Source: Actinomycetes bacterium | GTDB taxonomy: Bacteria > Actinomycetota > Actinomycetes > Actinomycetales > Microbacteriaceae | DNA length: 40,766 nucleotides | Reading direction: 5' to 3' | Assembly (NCBI GenBank): GCA_023428065.1 | Contig: JAEYZI010000005.1 | Location: 1-40,766 of the forward strand | Shown: positions 9,945-16,712 of the stretch, piece by piece | How positions within the stretch are numbered: position 1 is the stretch's first letter | Layout: every line of letters begins with the position of its first letter | The notes under the pieces: model-generated | Seen by the model: the letters and a program-made list of their open reading frames with translations, nothing else | The model's database searches: none | Told to the model about the DNA's origin: nothing | Made by a program: the position numbers and the translations under genes

Positions 9945-9957
9945 GCGGTCGGGATGC

Positions 9958-10365
9958 TCAGGGCAGGAGCGGCTCGATCTGCGGCACGGCCTGGCGCAGC
10001 TTGGACCAGCCGAGGCCGAGGTTGGCGCGTCGGCCCGTGATGAGCACGACGAGGAAGTTCGGCTTGCTCGGCAGGATGAGCATGAAGTGGTAGGTGTTCT
10101 CCGTGGACATCTGCACCTCCGTCGTGAGGTGACGGAAGGGCACGCCGCGCTGGTCGGCGATGAGGCGCTCGACGGTCGTGACCGTGCGGCCGCGGAACAT
10201 GTCGACCGCGGCGGCGGCGACGGCGTCGAGGTAGCTCTGCGTGAAATACGGCACGTTGTGCACCGCGCTCAGCAGCAGGCCCGACTCGAGGTCGACGACG
10301 GCGAATCCCGCTCCGTCGTCGACGGAGTCCAGGACTTCGCGGCAGGTCTCTTCGAGAGTGGACAT
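9958..10365 (-). CDS. Roadblock/LC7-domain protein (lone copy)
   Basis: Roadblock/LC7 proteins are small alpha-beta dimers that act as partners or GAP-like regulators of MglA/CvnD-type GTPases. The 135 residues fit one domain: an N-terminal helix, then GFAVVDLESGLLLSAV, a helix with AVAAAAVDMFRG, a central strand region, and YHFMLILPSKPNFLVVLI. No GTPase gene is adjacent; the downstream partner is the kinase-like/phosphoesterase gene. AGGAGG lies 8 nt before the ATG, a strong ribosome site unlike the leaderless genes nearby. It is divergent from the sulfur operon at 10596, with a CTGCCCC/GGGGCAG palindrome between them. It is clearly different in sequence from the two roadblock genes at 17618 and 19621. 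Confidence 0.8.
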   Translation of the reverse strand: MSTLEETCREVLDSVDDGAGFAVVDLESGLLLSAVHNVPYFTQSYLDAVAAAAVDMFRGRTVTTVERLIADQRGVPFRHLTTEVQMSTENTYHFMLILPSKPNFLVVLITGRRANLGLGWSKLRQAVPQIEPLLP

Positions 10366-10496
10366 TCGGGTTGCCTCCTAGGCGCTCAGGGAGCTCGGCC
10401 GCGGCTGGGGAAGATCGACGGTGATCGCAACACGAGGCTGACTCCAGTACTTGCCACAAGCATGGCGGGGGGCGGGCAGCGCTCGGCGGTGCCGCC

Positions 10497-10516
10497 CTGC
10501 CCCATTCCGGGGGCAG
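10497..10516. promoter_or_regulatory. CTGCCCC/GGGGCAG palindrome upstream of the lone roadblock gene
   Basis: Perfect 7-bp arms, CTGCCCC and GGGGCAG, are separated by 6 nt. The site lies 132-151 bp upstream of the roadblock start at 10365, between divergent genes, so a terminator role is unlikely. The same arms occur at 19548-19568 and, with one mismatch, at 17601-17621, also upstream of roadblock-related units. It is a candidate operator. Confidence 0.45.
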
Positions 10517-10568
10517 ACGGAGGGGCCTACGCGGCCCGCGCGGGGGCCCAGCCACCGCCCAGGTTCAG

Positions 10569-10584
10569 ATACCCCCAGGGGTAT
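10569..10584. promoter_or_regulatory. CsoR/CstR-type operator
   Basis: ATACCCCCAGGGGTAT has perfect 7-bp arms (ATACCCC, GGGGTAT). G/C tracts flanked by TA are the typical operator form of the CsoR/CstR/RcnR family. It overlaps the predicted -10 box of the operon that ends with a CstR-like regulator gene, so autoregulation by repression is inferred. Confidence 0.75.
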
Positions 10585-10589
10585 AGCCT
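10584..10589 (+). promoter_or_regulatory. -10 box of the CstR-like operon
   Basis: TAGCCT ends 6 nt before the ATG at 10596, predicting a leaderless transcript. Its first base is the last base of the operator palindrome, so a bound repressor would occlude RNA polymerase. Confidence 0.5.
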
Positions 10590-10595
10590 AGAGGC

Positions 10596-12254
10596 ATGAC
10601 CCAGCCCCGCCGCATCGTGATCGTGGGCGGTGTCGCCGCAGGGATGTCGGCCGCCACCCGCCTCCGCCGCCTCGACGAGCGCGCTCGCATCACCGTGATC
10701 GAGCGCGGCGCCGCCGTCTCCCTCGCGACGTGCGGCATGCCCTACGTCATCGGCGGCGACATCCCCGCGCGCGACGCCCTCCTGCTGCAGACCCCCGAGC
10801 GCCTCCGCGAGCGCTTCGACCTCGACGTGCGCGTGCGCACCGAGGCGACCGCCATCGACCGCGCCCGCCGGGTGCTCGTCGTCGCGTCCGAGGCGGGTGT
10901 CGAGGAGCTCCCGTACGACGACCTCGTGCTCGCGACGGGCGCCGAGCCCGTGACGCTCGACGTGCCGGGCGGCGAGCGCGCGCTCGCCCTCCGCGGCCTC
11001 GACGACCTCGACCGCATCCTCGCCGCGGCCGACGGCGCGCGCACGGCCGTCGTGATCGGCGGCGGCTTCGTGGGGCTCGAGGTGGCCGAGAACCTGCACC
11101 AGCGCGGCATCCGCGTCGCCCTCGTGCACCGTGGCCGCCAGCTGCTCTCGGCGCTCGACCCCGAGATGGGCGTCGCCGTGACGGATGCCGCGCGCGCCGC
11201 GGGTGTCGAGGTGCGGCTCGGTGTCGCTCCCGCCCGCATCGGCGAGGCCTCCGTCGAGCTCTCGAGCGGCGAGGAGCTGCCCGCCGAGCTGGTGATCACC
11301 GCCGCGGGCGTCCGTCCCGCGAGCACCCTCGCGCGCGAGGCGGGGCTCGCCATCGGCTCGGCCGGCGGGGTGCTCGTCGACGACGAGCTGCGCACGAGCG
11401 ACCCCGCCATCCGCGCCGTGGGCGACGTCGCCGAGAAGCCCGACGCCGTGCTGGGCGGCACCCGCTCGATCCCACTTGCGGGGCCCGCGAACCATCACGG
11501 CCGTCTTGTCGCGGACGCGCTCGCCGGGCTCGACATCGTCGTGCCGCCGACCCTCGGAACCGCGATCGTCGGCGCCTTCGGCGTCGTCGCGGCCGTCGTC
11601 GGCGCGACCGAGGCGCAGCTCGTCCAGGCGGGGATCGCGCACCGCGTCATCCACACGCACCCCGCGAACCACGTCGGCTACTACCCGGGCGCCGAGTCCA
11701 TGTCGCTCAAGCTCATCGTCGCCGTCGACGACGACCGCATCCTCGGCGCGCAGGCCGTCGGCGGTGCGGGCGTCGACCGCCGCATCGACGTGCTCGCGAC
11801 CGCGATGCGCGCCGGCGTCACCGCCTCCGAGCTCGCGGGCCTCGAACTCGCCTACGCCCCGCAGTTCGGCTCGGCGAAGGACCCGGTCAACATGCTCGGC
11901 TACGTCGCCCAGAACCGCCGCGACGGCGAGCGGGCGGTCCAGTGGCACGAGCTCGACGCCGCCCTCGCCTCCGGGGCACGTCTCGTCGACGTGCGCGGCG
12001 AGGCGCAGCTCGAGGAGGGCGGCATCCCCGGCGCCGAATGGATCCCCGTCGAGGCGCTCCGCGCCCGCATCGACGAGCTGCGCGCCGGCCCGGTCGTCGT
12101 CCACTGCCGCGTCGGCCAGGGGGCGCACACCGCCATGAAGCTGCTCGAGGCGCACGGCGTCGACGCCGCGAACCTCGACGGCGGCTACCTCACGTGGCGC
12201 GCCGCCCAGCGCGCCGGACTCATCCCGACCCCCGAGAAGGAGACGCTCCGATGA
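10596..12254 (+). CDS. CoA-disulfide-reductase-like flavoenzyme with C-terminal rhodanese domain
   Basis: This is a member of the pyridine nucleotide-disulfide oxidoreductase family in the CoADR/Npsr/CoADR-RHD group, which reduces CoA disulfide, CoA persulfide or polysulfide with NAD(P)H. The 552 residues start with the FAD site GGVAAGMSAATRLRR (11-25) and the single active-site Cys46 in SLATCGMPY. A second Rossmann site VVIGGGFVGLEVAENL follows in the middle. A rhodanese domain begins at about 460, with the loop HCRVGQGA (Cys504) and the ending LDGGYLTWR. It is the first gene of an ATGA-coupled operon with two single-domain rhodaneses and a CstR-like regulator. A role in persulfide/sulfane-sulfur detoxification is inferred from that context. 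Confidence 0.88.
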   Translation: MTQPRRIVIVGGVAAGMSAATRLRRLDERARITVIERGAAVSLATCGMPYVIGGDIPARDALLLQTPERLRERFDLDVRVRTEATAIDRARRVLVVASEAGVEELPYDDLVLATGAEPVTLDVPGGERALALRGLDDLDRILAAADGARTAVVIGGGFVGLEVAENLHQRGIRVALVHRGRQLLSALDPEMGVAVTDAARAAGVEVRLGVAPARIGEASVELSSGEELPAELVITAAGVRPASTLAREAGLAIGSAGGVLVDDELRTSDPAIRAVGDVAEKPDAVLGGTRSIPLAGPANHHGRLVADALAGLDIVVPPTLGTAIVGAFGVVAAVVGATEAQLVQAGIAHRVIHTHPANHVGYYPGAESMSLKLIVAVDDDRILGAQAVGGAGVDRRIDVLATAMRAGVTASELAGLELAYAPQFGSAKDPVNMLGYVAQNRRDGERAVQWHELDAALASGARLVDVRGEAQLEEGGIPGAEWIPVEALRARIDELRAGPVVVHCRVGQGAHTAMKLLEAHGVDAANLDGGYLTWRAAQRAGLIPTPEKETLR

Positions 12255-12559
12255 ACAGCATCACCCCCGCCGAGTACGCCGCCGCCGAGCTCGGCGAGCA
12301 CATCCTGCTCGACGTCCGACAGCCCGAGGAGTGGGCGTCCGCGCACGTCGAGGGCGCCTCGCACCTGCCCCTCGGCGAGCTCGCCGCCTCGGTCGGCGAG
12401 CTGCCCTCCGAGCTGCCGATCTACGTCATGTGCCACGCGGGCGGCCGTAGTGCGCAGGCGACGGCGTTCCTTGAGCAGTCGGGCTTCGACGCGACGAACA
12501 TCGACGGCGGCATCACGGCGTGGATCGCGTCCGGACTCCCCGTCGTGCGGGGTGCGTGA
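12251..12559 (+). CDS. Single-domain rhodanese (first of pair)
   Basis: This is a 102-residue cytoplasmic sulfurtransferase of one rhodanese domain. LLDVRQPEEWASAHVEGA is the N-terminal CH2A-like segment, and the catalytic loop is CHAGGRS with Cys61. A six-residue loop fits sulfane-sulfur rather than phosphate substrates. ATGA overlaps with the genes on both sides show translational coupling. It is a close paralogue of the rhodanese at 16389: both have DVRQPEE, HVEGA, PLGELA and RSAQATA at the same spacing. It probably moves persulfide sulfur produced or consumed by the upstream flavoenzyme. Confidence 0.88.
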   Translation: MNSITPAEYAAAELGEHILLDVRQPEEWASAHVEGASHLPLGELAASVGELPSELPIYVMCHAGGRSAQATAFLEQSGFDATNIDGGITAWIASGLPVVRGA

Positions 12560-12876
12560 TGGGCTGGTTCCGTCGACGCTCGGTGACCCCCGAGCAGGCG
12601 CGCGCGATGCTCGACGACGGCGCCCAGCTGATCGACGTGCGCACGGCATCCGAGTGGCGCAGCGAGCACGCCCCCGTCGCACGGCACATCCCGCTCGACC
12701 AGCTCGAGAAGCGAGCCGGATCCCTGTCGCCCGGGAGCCCGGTCGTCGTCATGTGCCAGTCGGGCGTGCGCTCGGCCCAGGCGGCGTCGCTCCTGCGGGG
12801 CCGGGGCTTCGACGCGCTGAGCCTGCGGGGCGGGATCGTCGCGTGGCGTCGCGCCGGGGAGCGGGTGACGCGATGA
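12559..12876 (+). CDS. Single-domain rhodanese (second of pair)
   Basis: This is a 105-residue rhodanese with catalytic loop CQSGVRS (Cys66) and the usual LIDVRTASEWRSEHA segment. It starts with a basic, Trp-containing stretch MGWFRRRSVTP that the sister genes lack; this may be a membrane- or partner-binding extension. The start codon overlaps the stop of the upstream rhodanese, and its own stop overlaps the regulator start (ATGA both times). The active-site neighbourhood differs from the first rhodanese (CHAGGRS), so the two may have different acceptors. Confidence 0.86.
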   Translation: MGWFRRRSVTPEQARAMLDDGAQLIDVRTASEWRSEHAPVARHIPLDQLEKRAGSLSPGSPVVVMCQSGVRSAQAASLLRGRGFDALSLRGGIVAWRRAGERVTR

Positions 12877-13163
12877 CCGCCCCGGAGGTCCGTCCGGAGC
12901 CCACTCCCGAGCAGCGCGCGGTCGTGAACCGGCTCAAGCGCGCCGAGGGGCAGCTCCGCTCGCTCATCGCCGCCGTCGAGCGCGGGGACGACTGCCGCAG
13001 CGTCATCACGCAGCTCTCGGCCGTGTCGTCGGCGATCGACCGCGCCGGCTTCGCGATCATCGCCGGTGCGATGCGCGACTGCGCCTTGCGTGCCGACGAC
13101 GAGCGCACGGACGGCGAACTGACGGTCCCCGAGCTCGAGAAGCTCTTCCTGACGCTCGCGTGA
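12873..13163 (+). CDS. cstR: CsoR/FrmR-family regulator with CstR-like persulfide-sensor residues
   Basis: This is a 96-residue all-helical tetrameric repressor of the DUF156 family. The DNA-contacting segment VVNRLKRAEGQLRSL is conserved. Copper-sensing CsoR uses Cys-His-Cys (Cys36, His61, Cys65 in M. tuberculosis). Here the two Cys are kept with the same spacing (Cys41, Cys70), but the His position is Ala66. Loss of the Cu ligand together with a Cys pair is the pattern of CstR, which senses per- and polysulfides by forming a di- or trisulfide. The operon it closes encodes rhodaneses and a CoADR-like enzyme, as in CstR regulons, and a matching palindrome sits at 10569-10584. Confidence 0.85.
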   Translation: MTAPEVRPEPTPEQRAVVNRLKRAEGQLRSLIAAVERGDDCRSVITQLSAVSSAIDRAGFAIIAGAMRDCALRADDERTDGELTVPELEKLFLTLA

Positions 13164-13169
13164 GGCCCC

Positions 13170-13183
13170 GCCGCGGCCGCGGC
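13170..13183. terminator. GC-rich palindrome between convergent genes
   Basis: GCCGCGGCCGCGGC is a perfect 14-bp palindrome that fills most of the 19-nt gap between the regulator gene and the convergent flavoprotein gene. It may serve as a bidirectional terminator, although no U-tract follows on either strand. Confidence 0.3.
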
Positions 13184-14838
13184 TAGATTGCGCGGGCGAT
13201 CGCGCGTCCGGCCTGGCGACCCGTGAAGAGGCAGCCGCCGAGGAAGGTCCCCTCGAGCGAGCGGTAGCCGTGCACGCCGCCGCCGCCGAAGCCCGCCGCC
13301 TCTCCGACCGCGTACAGGCCCGTGATCGGCTCGCCCGCCGCGTTGAGCGCCTGGGAGTCCAGGTTCGTCTGGATGCCGCCGAGGGTCTTGCGGGTGAGCA
13401 CGTGCAGCTTGACCGCGATGAGCGGGCGGTGTTTCTCGTCGAGGATCTTGTGCGGCTTCGCGACCCGGATGAGCTTGTCGCCCCGGTAGTTGCGGGCGCC
13501 GCGCAGCGCGGTCACCTGCGCGTCCTTCGTGAACGCGTTGTCGAGCTCTCGGTCGCGCGCCTCGAGCTCCTGCTTGATCGCGAGCGTGTCGAGCTCGACG
13601 TCGGGGGCGAGGCGCCGCATTCCCGCGAAGAGGTCGTCGAGCGAGTCGGCCACGACGAAGTCCGCGCCCTGCTCCTTGAACGCCTCGACGGCGTCCGTCG
13701 CGCCCTTGCCGAGGCGCTGGCGCAGCAGCTCGCGCACGCTCTTGCCCGTGAGGTCGGGGTTCTGCTCGCTGCCCGAGAGCGCGAACTCCTTCTCGATGAT
13801 CGACTGGTCGAGGATGAACCACGAGTGGTCGTGCCCGGTCTGCCGCAGGTACTCGAGGGTGCCGAGGGTGTCGAAGCCGGGGAACAGCGGCACCGGCAGA
13901 CGCTGCCCGGTCGCGTCGAACCACATGCTCGAGGGTCCGGGGAGGATGCGGATGCCGTGCTGCGGCCACACGGGCGCGAAGTTCTCGATGCCCTCGACGT
14001 AGTGCCACATTCGGTCCTGGTTGACGAGGCGCGCCTTCGCCTTCGCCGCGATGCCGAGCATGCGGCCGTCGACGTGTGCGGGCACGCCCGAGAGCATGTG
14101 CTCGGGCGGCGTGCCGAGCCACTCCGGCCAGTTCGCGCGCACGAGCTCGTGATTGCCGCCGATTCCCCCGGATGCCACGACGACCGCGCCCGCCGTCACC
14201 TGGAAGTCCTCGACCTCGTCGCGGTTCGACGCCTCGCCGCGGGTCGCGTCGTCGGGCGCGAGCACCTTGCCGGCCGCGCCGACGACGGCGCCGCCCTTCA
14301 CGACGAGGCGGTCGACACGGTGGCGGAAGCGCAGCTCGACGAGTCCGTTCTCGACGCCCTCGCGCACGGTGCGCACGAACGGCTCGAGGAGGCCCGGGCC
14401 GGTTCCCCACGTGATGTGGAAGCGGGGCACGGAGTTGCCGTGGCCGTTCGCCGTGTAGCCGCCGCGCTCCGCCCAGCCGACGACGGGGAAGAAGCGCACG
14501 CCCTTCTCGTGCAGCCAGGCGCGCTTCTCGCCCGCGGCGAAGGCGAGGTAGGCCTCCGCCCACTCGCGCGCCCAGTCGTCTTCGGCGCGGTCGAACTCGG
14601 CGCTCGCGAACCAGTCCTGGCGGGCGAGCTCGTGGGAGTCCTTCACGCCCATGCGGCGCTGCTCGGGGGAGTCGATGAGGAAGAGGCCGCCGAACGACCA
14701 CCACGCCTGACCGCCGAAGCTCGCCTCGGGCTCCTGCTCGAGGATGACGACCTTCTTGCCCGCGTCGACGAGTTCGGATGCGGCGACGAGCCCCGCGAGT
14801 CCGGCTCCGATGATGATGGCGTCTGCCGTTTCGGGCAT
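13183..14838 (-). CDS. FAD-binding dehydrogenase of the fumarate reductase/ketosteroid dehydrogenase superfamily
   Basis: This is a 551-residue flavoprotein. The dinucleotide site is IIGAGLAGLVAASELVDAGKKVVILEQ (about 9-35). QAWWSFGGLFLID and the C-terminal GLYAVGEAAGFGGGGVHGYRSLEGTFLGGCLFTGRQAG place FAD contacts and the re-face loop. It matches the widespread actinobacterial group annotated as 'putative FAD-binding dehydrogenase' (PRK12834-type), related to 3-ketosteroid-delta-1-dehydrogenase. No steroid-degradation genes are near, so I do not assign a steroid role. The ATG at 14838 follows GGGGGAA. The gene is downstream of the glbO-mscS pair on the same strand, with a 51-nt gap. Confidence 0.8.
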   Translation of the reverse strand: MPETADAIIIGAGLAGLVAASELVDAGKKVVILEQEPEASFGGQAWWSFGGLFLIDSPEQRRMGVKDSHELARQDWFASAEFDRAEDDWAREWAEAYLAFAAGEKRAWLHEKGVRFFPVVGWAERGGYTANGHGNSVPRFHITWGTGPGLLEPFVRTVREGVENGLVELRFRHRVDRLVVKGGAVVGAAGKVLAPDDATRGEASNRDEVEDFQVTAGAVVVASGGIGGNHELVRANWPEWLGTPPEHMLSGVPAHVDGRMLGIAAKAKARLVNQDRMWHYVEGIENFAPVWPQHGIRILPGPSSMWFDATGQRLPVPLFPGFDTLGTLEYLRQTGHDHSWFILDQSIIEKEFALSGSEQNPDLTGKSVRELLRQRLGKGATDAVEAFKEQGADFVVADSLDDLFAGMRRLAPDVELDTLAIKQELEARDRELDNAFTKDAQVTALRGARNYRGDKLIRVAKPHKILDEKHRPLIAVKLHVLTRKTLGGIQTNLDSQALNAAGEPITGLYAVGEAAGFGGGGVHGYRSLEGTFLGGCLFTGRQAGRAIARAI

Positions 14839-14889
14839 GCGTTCCCCCGGGTCCCCTCGAAAGTCGGTCAGTCGTCCAACACTATCCGG

Positions 14890-15315
14890 CTAGGTGTCGC
14901 GCTCCGCGGCATTGACCATGGCATGTGCTGCACGTTCCAGGTAGTCCCAGAGCATGTTCTCGTGGAGGGGGCTGAGCCCCAGCTCGTCGACGGCGACGCG
15001 CATGTGCCGCAGCCACGCGTCGCGCGCGGCGGGCGTCACGGGGAACGGCGCGTGGCGGATCCGCAGGCGCGGGTGGCCGCGCTGCTCGCTGTAGGTGCCC
15101 GGGCCGCCCCAGTACTGCTCGAGGAATCCCGTGAGCCGCTGGACCGCCCCCTCGAGGTCGTCCTCCGGGTACATGGGCCAGAGCAGCTCGTCGTCGCGCA
15201 CGCCCTCGTAGAAGCGGCGCACGAGGCGCTCGAAGGTCGCTCGGCCCCCGACGGCCTCCCAGAAGCTGCCTCCCGCGACCTCGCCGCCCTGGCCGACGCG
15301 GATCTGCAGGTTCAT
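14890..15315 (-). CDS. glbO: Group II truncated haemoglobin (GlbO type)
   Basis: This is a 141-residue haem protein that aligns closely with M. tuberculosis trHbO. The proximal haem ligand is His88 (in RIRHAPF). B10 Tyr36 and CD1 Tyr49 correspond to the trHbO tyrosines, and G8 Trp101 sits in ARDAWLR. The motifs YPEDDL, FLEQYWGGP and SEQRGHPRLR are near-identical to trHbO. Such globins bind O2 very tightly and are linked to oxygen and NO/peroxide chemistry. The N-terminus is about 13 residues longer than trHbO. Its start overlaps the mscS stop (ATGA), so the two are co-translated; this pairing is unusual to my knowledge. Confidence 0.92.
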   Translation of the reverse strand: MNLQIRVGQGGEVAGGSFWEAVGGRATFERLVRRFYEGVRDDELLWPMYPEDDLEGAVQRLTGFLEQYWGGPGTYSEQRGHPRLRIRHAPFPVTPAARDAWLRHMRVAVDELGLSPLHENMLWDYLERAAHAMVNAAERDT

Positions 15316-16328
15316 GCGTCGCCCTGCGGTGTCTTCGGCGTCTTCGACGTCTTCGACGTCCGGGATGCGCGCGGCTTCTCGACGACGGGCACCGAGGCGG
15401 TCTTCGGCGTGCGGGCCCCGCGGATCGAACCCGCGCCCTCGAAGCCCGAGAGCACGATCGAGTTGAGGGCGGGGAGGCGGATGCCGGCGCCGTCGAGCGC
15501 GCGCTTGAGGCGCAGGCGCAGCTCGCGTGCCACGTCGTCCTTCGCCGAGGTGCGCGTCTTCACGACGAGCCGCACGACGACGGCCTCGGCCGAGATCGAC
15601 TCGATGCCCCACAGCTCGGGCTTCTCGATGATGAAGCGCTTCCACTTGGGCTCGGCGGCGAGGGTGAGGGCGGTGTCGAGGATGAGGCCCTCGACCTCCT
15701 CGATGTCGGACTCGTAGGGCACGGCGAGGTCGATGATGGCGCGCGCCCAGCCCTGCGAGAGGTTGCCGACGCGCACGATCTCGCCGTTGCGCACGTGCCA
15801 GAGGGTGCCGTTGACGTCGCGGATGTCGGTGATGCGGATGCCGACCGACTCCACGACGCCCGTCGCGGGTCCGAGGTCGACGACGTCGCCCACGCCGAGC
15901 TGGTCCTCGATGACCATGAAGAAGCCGTTGAGCACATCCTTGACGATGTTCTGGGCGCCGAAGCCGAGTCCCGCGCCGATCGCGGCCGTGATGAGCGAGA
16001 ACGCACCCGCCGCGTCGGGCGAGATCGTCGTGATCACGAGGAGCGCGCCGACGATGACGATGATCGTCGTGAGCGCGCTCGAGAGCACGCCGCCGAGGGT
16101 GCGGGTGCGCTGCACGACGCGGACGGCCGCGAGGGGGGTCGCGGCGAGAGCCTGGGTGTCGTCGACGCCCTGCTTCTTCTTGACACCCGAGACGATCGAG
16201 CGCACGACGCGGTTGATGACGAACTGCAGCACGATGCGCACGAGGATGCAGACGACGATGATGAGGAGCACGCGCAACGGCACCTGCCAAGGGCCGAGAC
16301 CCTCCCACCATTCGACGACGCCCTGCAT
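15312..16328 (-). CDS. MscS-family mechanosensitive ion channel
   Basis: This is a 338-residue membrane channel that opens under membrane tension to release solutes. TM segments lie near residues 16-35, 70-95 and 100-125. The last is the pore helix, with AGAFSLITAAIGAGLGFGAQNIVKDVLNGFF. The beta domain follows with DQLGVGDVVDLG and TLWHVRNGEIVRVGNLSQGW. The C-terminal cap ends in a Lys/Thr/Ser-rich low-complexity tail made of SKTSKTPKTPQ-type repeats. TAGGCT lies 6 nt before the ATG, predicting a leaderless transcript that also carries glbO. Confidence 0.9.
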   Translation of the reverse strand: MQGVVEWWEGLGPWQVPLRVLLIIVVCILVRIVLQFVINRVVRSIVSGVKKKQGVDDTQALAATPLAAVRVVQRTRTLGGVLSSALTTIIVIVGALLVITTISPDAAGAFSLITAAIGAGLGFGAQNIVKDVLNGFFMVIEDQLGVGDVVDLGPATGVVESVGIRITDIRDVNGTLWHVRNGEIVRVGNLSQGWARAIIDLAVPYESDIEEVEGLILDTALTLAAEPKWKRFIIEKPELWGIESISAEAVVVRLVVKTRTSAKDDVARELRLRLKRALDGAGIRLPALNSIVLSGFEGAGSIRGARTPKTASVPVVEKPRASRTSKTSKTPKTPQGDA

Positions 16329-16334
16329 GCGTCC

Positions 16335-16340
16335 AGCCTA
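16335..16340 (-). promoter_or_regulatory. -10 box of mscS-glbO
   Basis: On the minus strand TAGGCT ends 6 nt before the mscS ATG, with no Shine-Dalgarno sequence, so the start is probably leaderless. Confidence 0.45.
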
Positions 16341-16376
16341 GTGAGGGGCGCTCGGCGATCCTGGGCGGCCGCCGGG

Positions 16377-16382
16377 TATCGT
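16377..16382 (+). promoter_or_regulatory. -10 box of the lone rhodanese gene
   Basis: TATCGT ends 6 nt before the ATG at 16389. It is divergent from the mscS -10 box, about 37 bp apart. No CstR-like palindrome is present here. Confidence 0.45.
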
Positions 16383-16388
16383 GAGCGG

Positions 16389-16691
16389 ATGGAGACCATC
16401 AAGCCCGCCGACCTAGCCGCGGTGGACGGCGCCGTCATCGTCGACGTGCGTCAACCCGAGGAGTTCGAGGCGGCGCACGTCGAGGGCGCGCGCCTCGTGC
16501 CGCTCGGAGAGCTCGCGGAGCGGACGGGGGAGCTGCCCGCCGACCGCACGCTCTACCTCATCTGCCGGTCGGGTGCGCGCAGCGCGCAGGCGACCGCCTA
16601 CCTCGAGGCGCAGGGCTACGACGCGGTCAATGTCGAGGGCGGCATCATCGCCTGGCACGAGGCGGGCCTGCCCGTCGTGCAGCCCGACTGA
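16389..16691 (+). CDS. Single-domain rhodanese (lone copy)
   Basis: This is a 100-residue rhodanese with catalytic Cys59 in CRSGARS. It is a clear paralogue of the protein encoded at 12251 (shared DVRQPEE, HVEGA, RSAQATA and AGLPVV/SGLPVV endings) but lies outside the CstR-like operon and has its own predicted promoter without the operator. It may supply constitutive sulfurtransferase activity while the operon copies are inducible; that is inference. It converges on the adaptor gene of the GTPase/roadblock locus with a 21-nt gap. Confidence 0.88.
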   Translation: METIKPADLAAVDGAVIVDVRQPEEFEAAHVEGARLVPLGELAERTGELPADRTLYLICRSGARSAQATAYLEAQGYDAVNVEGGIIAWHEAGLPVVQPD

Positions 16692-16712
16692 GGGCGACCC
16701 GCCGGCGCGGGG

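Noticed and set aside
12873..13163. Calling the CsoR-family regulator a copper sensor
   Set aside because: The Cu-ligand His is Ala66 and there is no copper ATPase or chaperone in the operon; rhodaneses point to persulfide sensing.
13183..14838. Assignment of the FAD dehydrogenase as a 3-ketosteroid-delta-1-dehydrogenase
   Set aside because: The superfamily fits, but no steroid-catabolism gene is nearby and the closest family I recognise is the general PRK12834-type dehydrogenase.
13270..15717. Long plus-strand open frame (815 codons) opposite the FAD dehydrogenase, glbO and mscS
   Set aside because: It is the antisense shadow of three recognisable minus-strand genes. In such GC-rich DNA, frames opposite genes stay open, and the translation shows no family motif.
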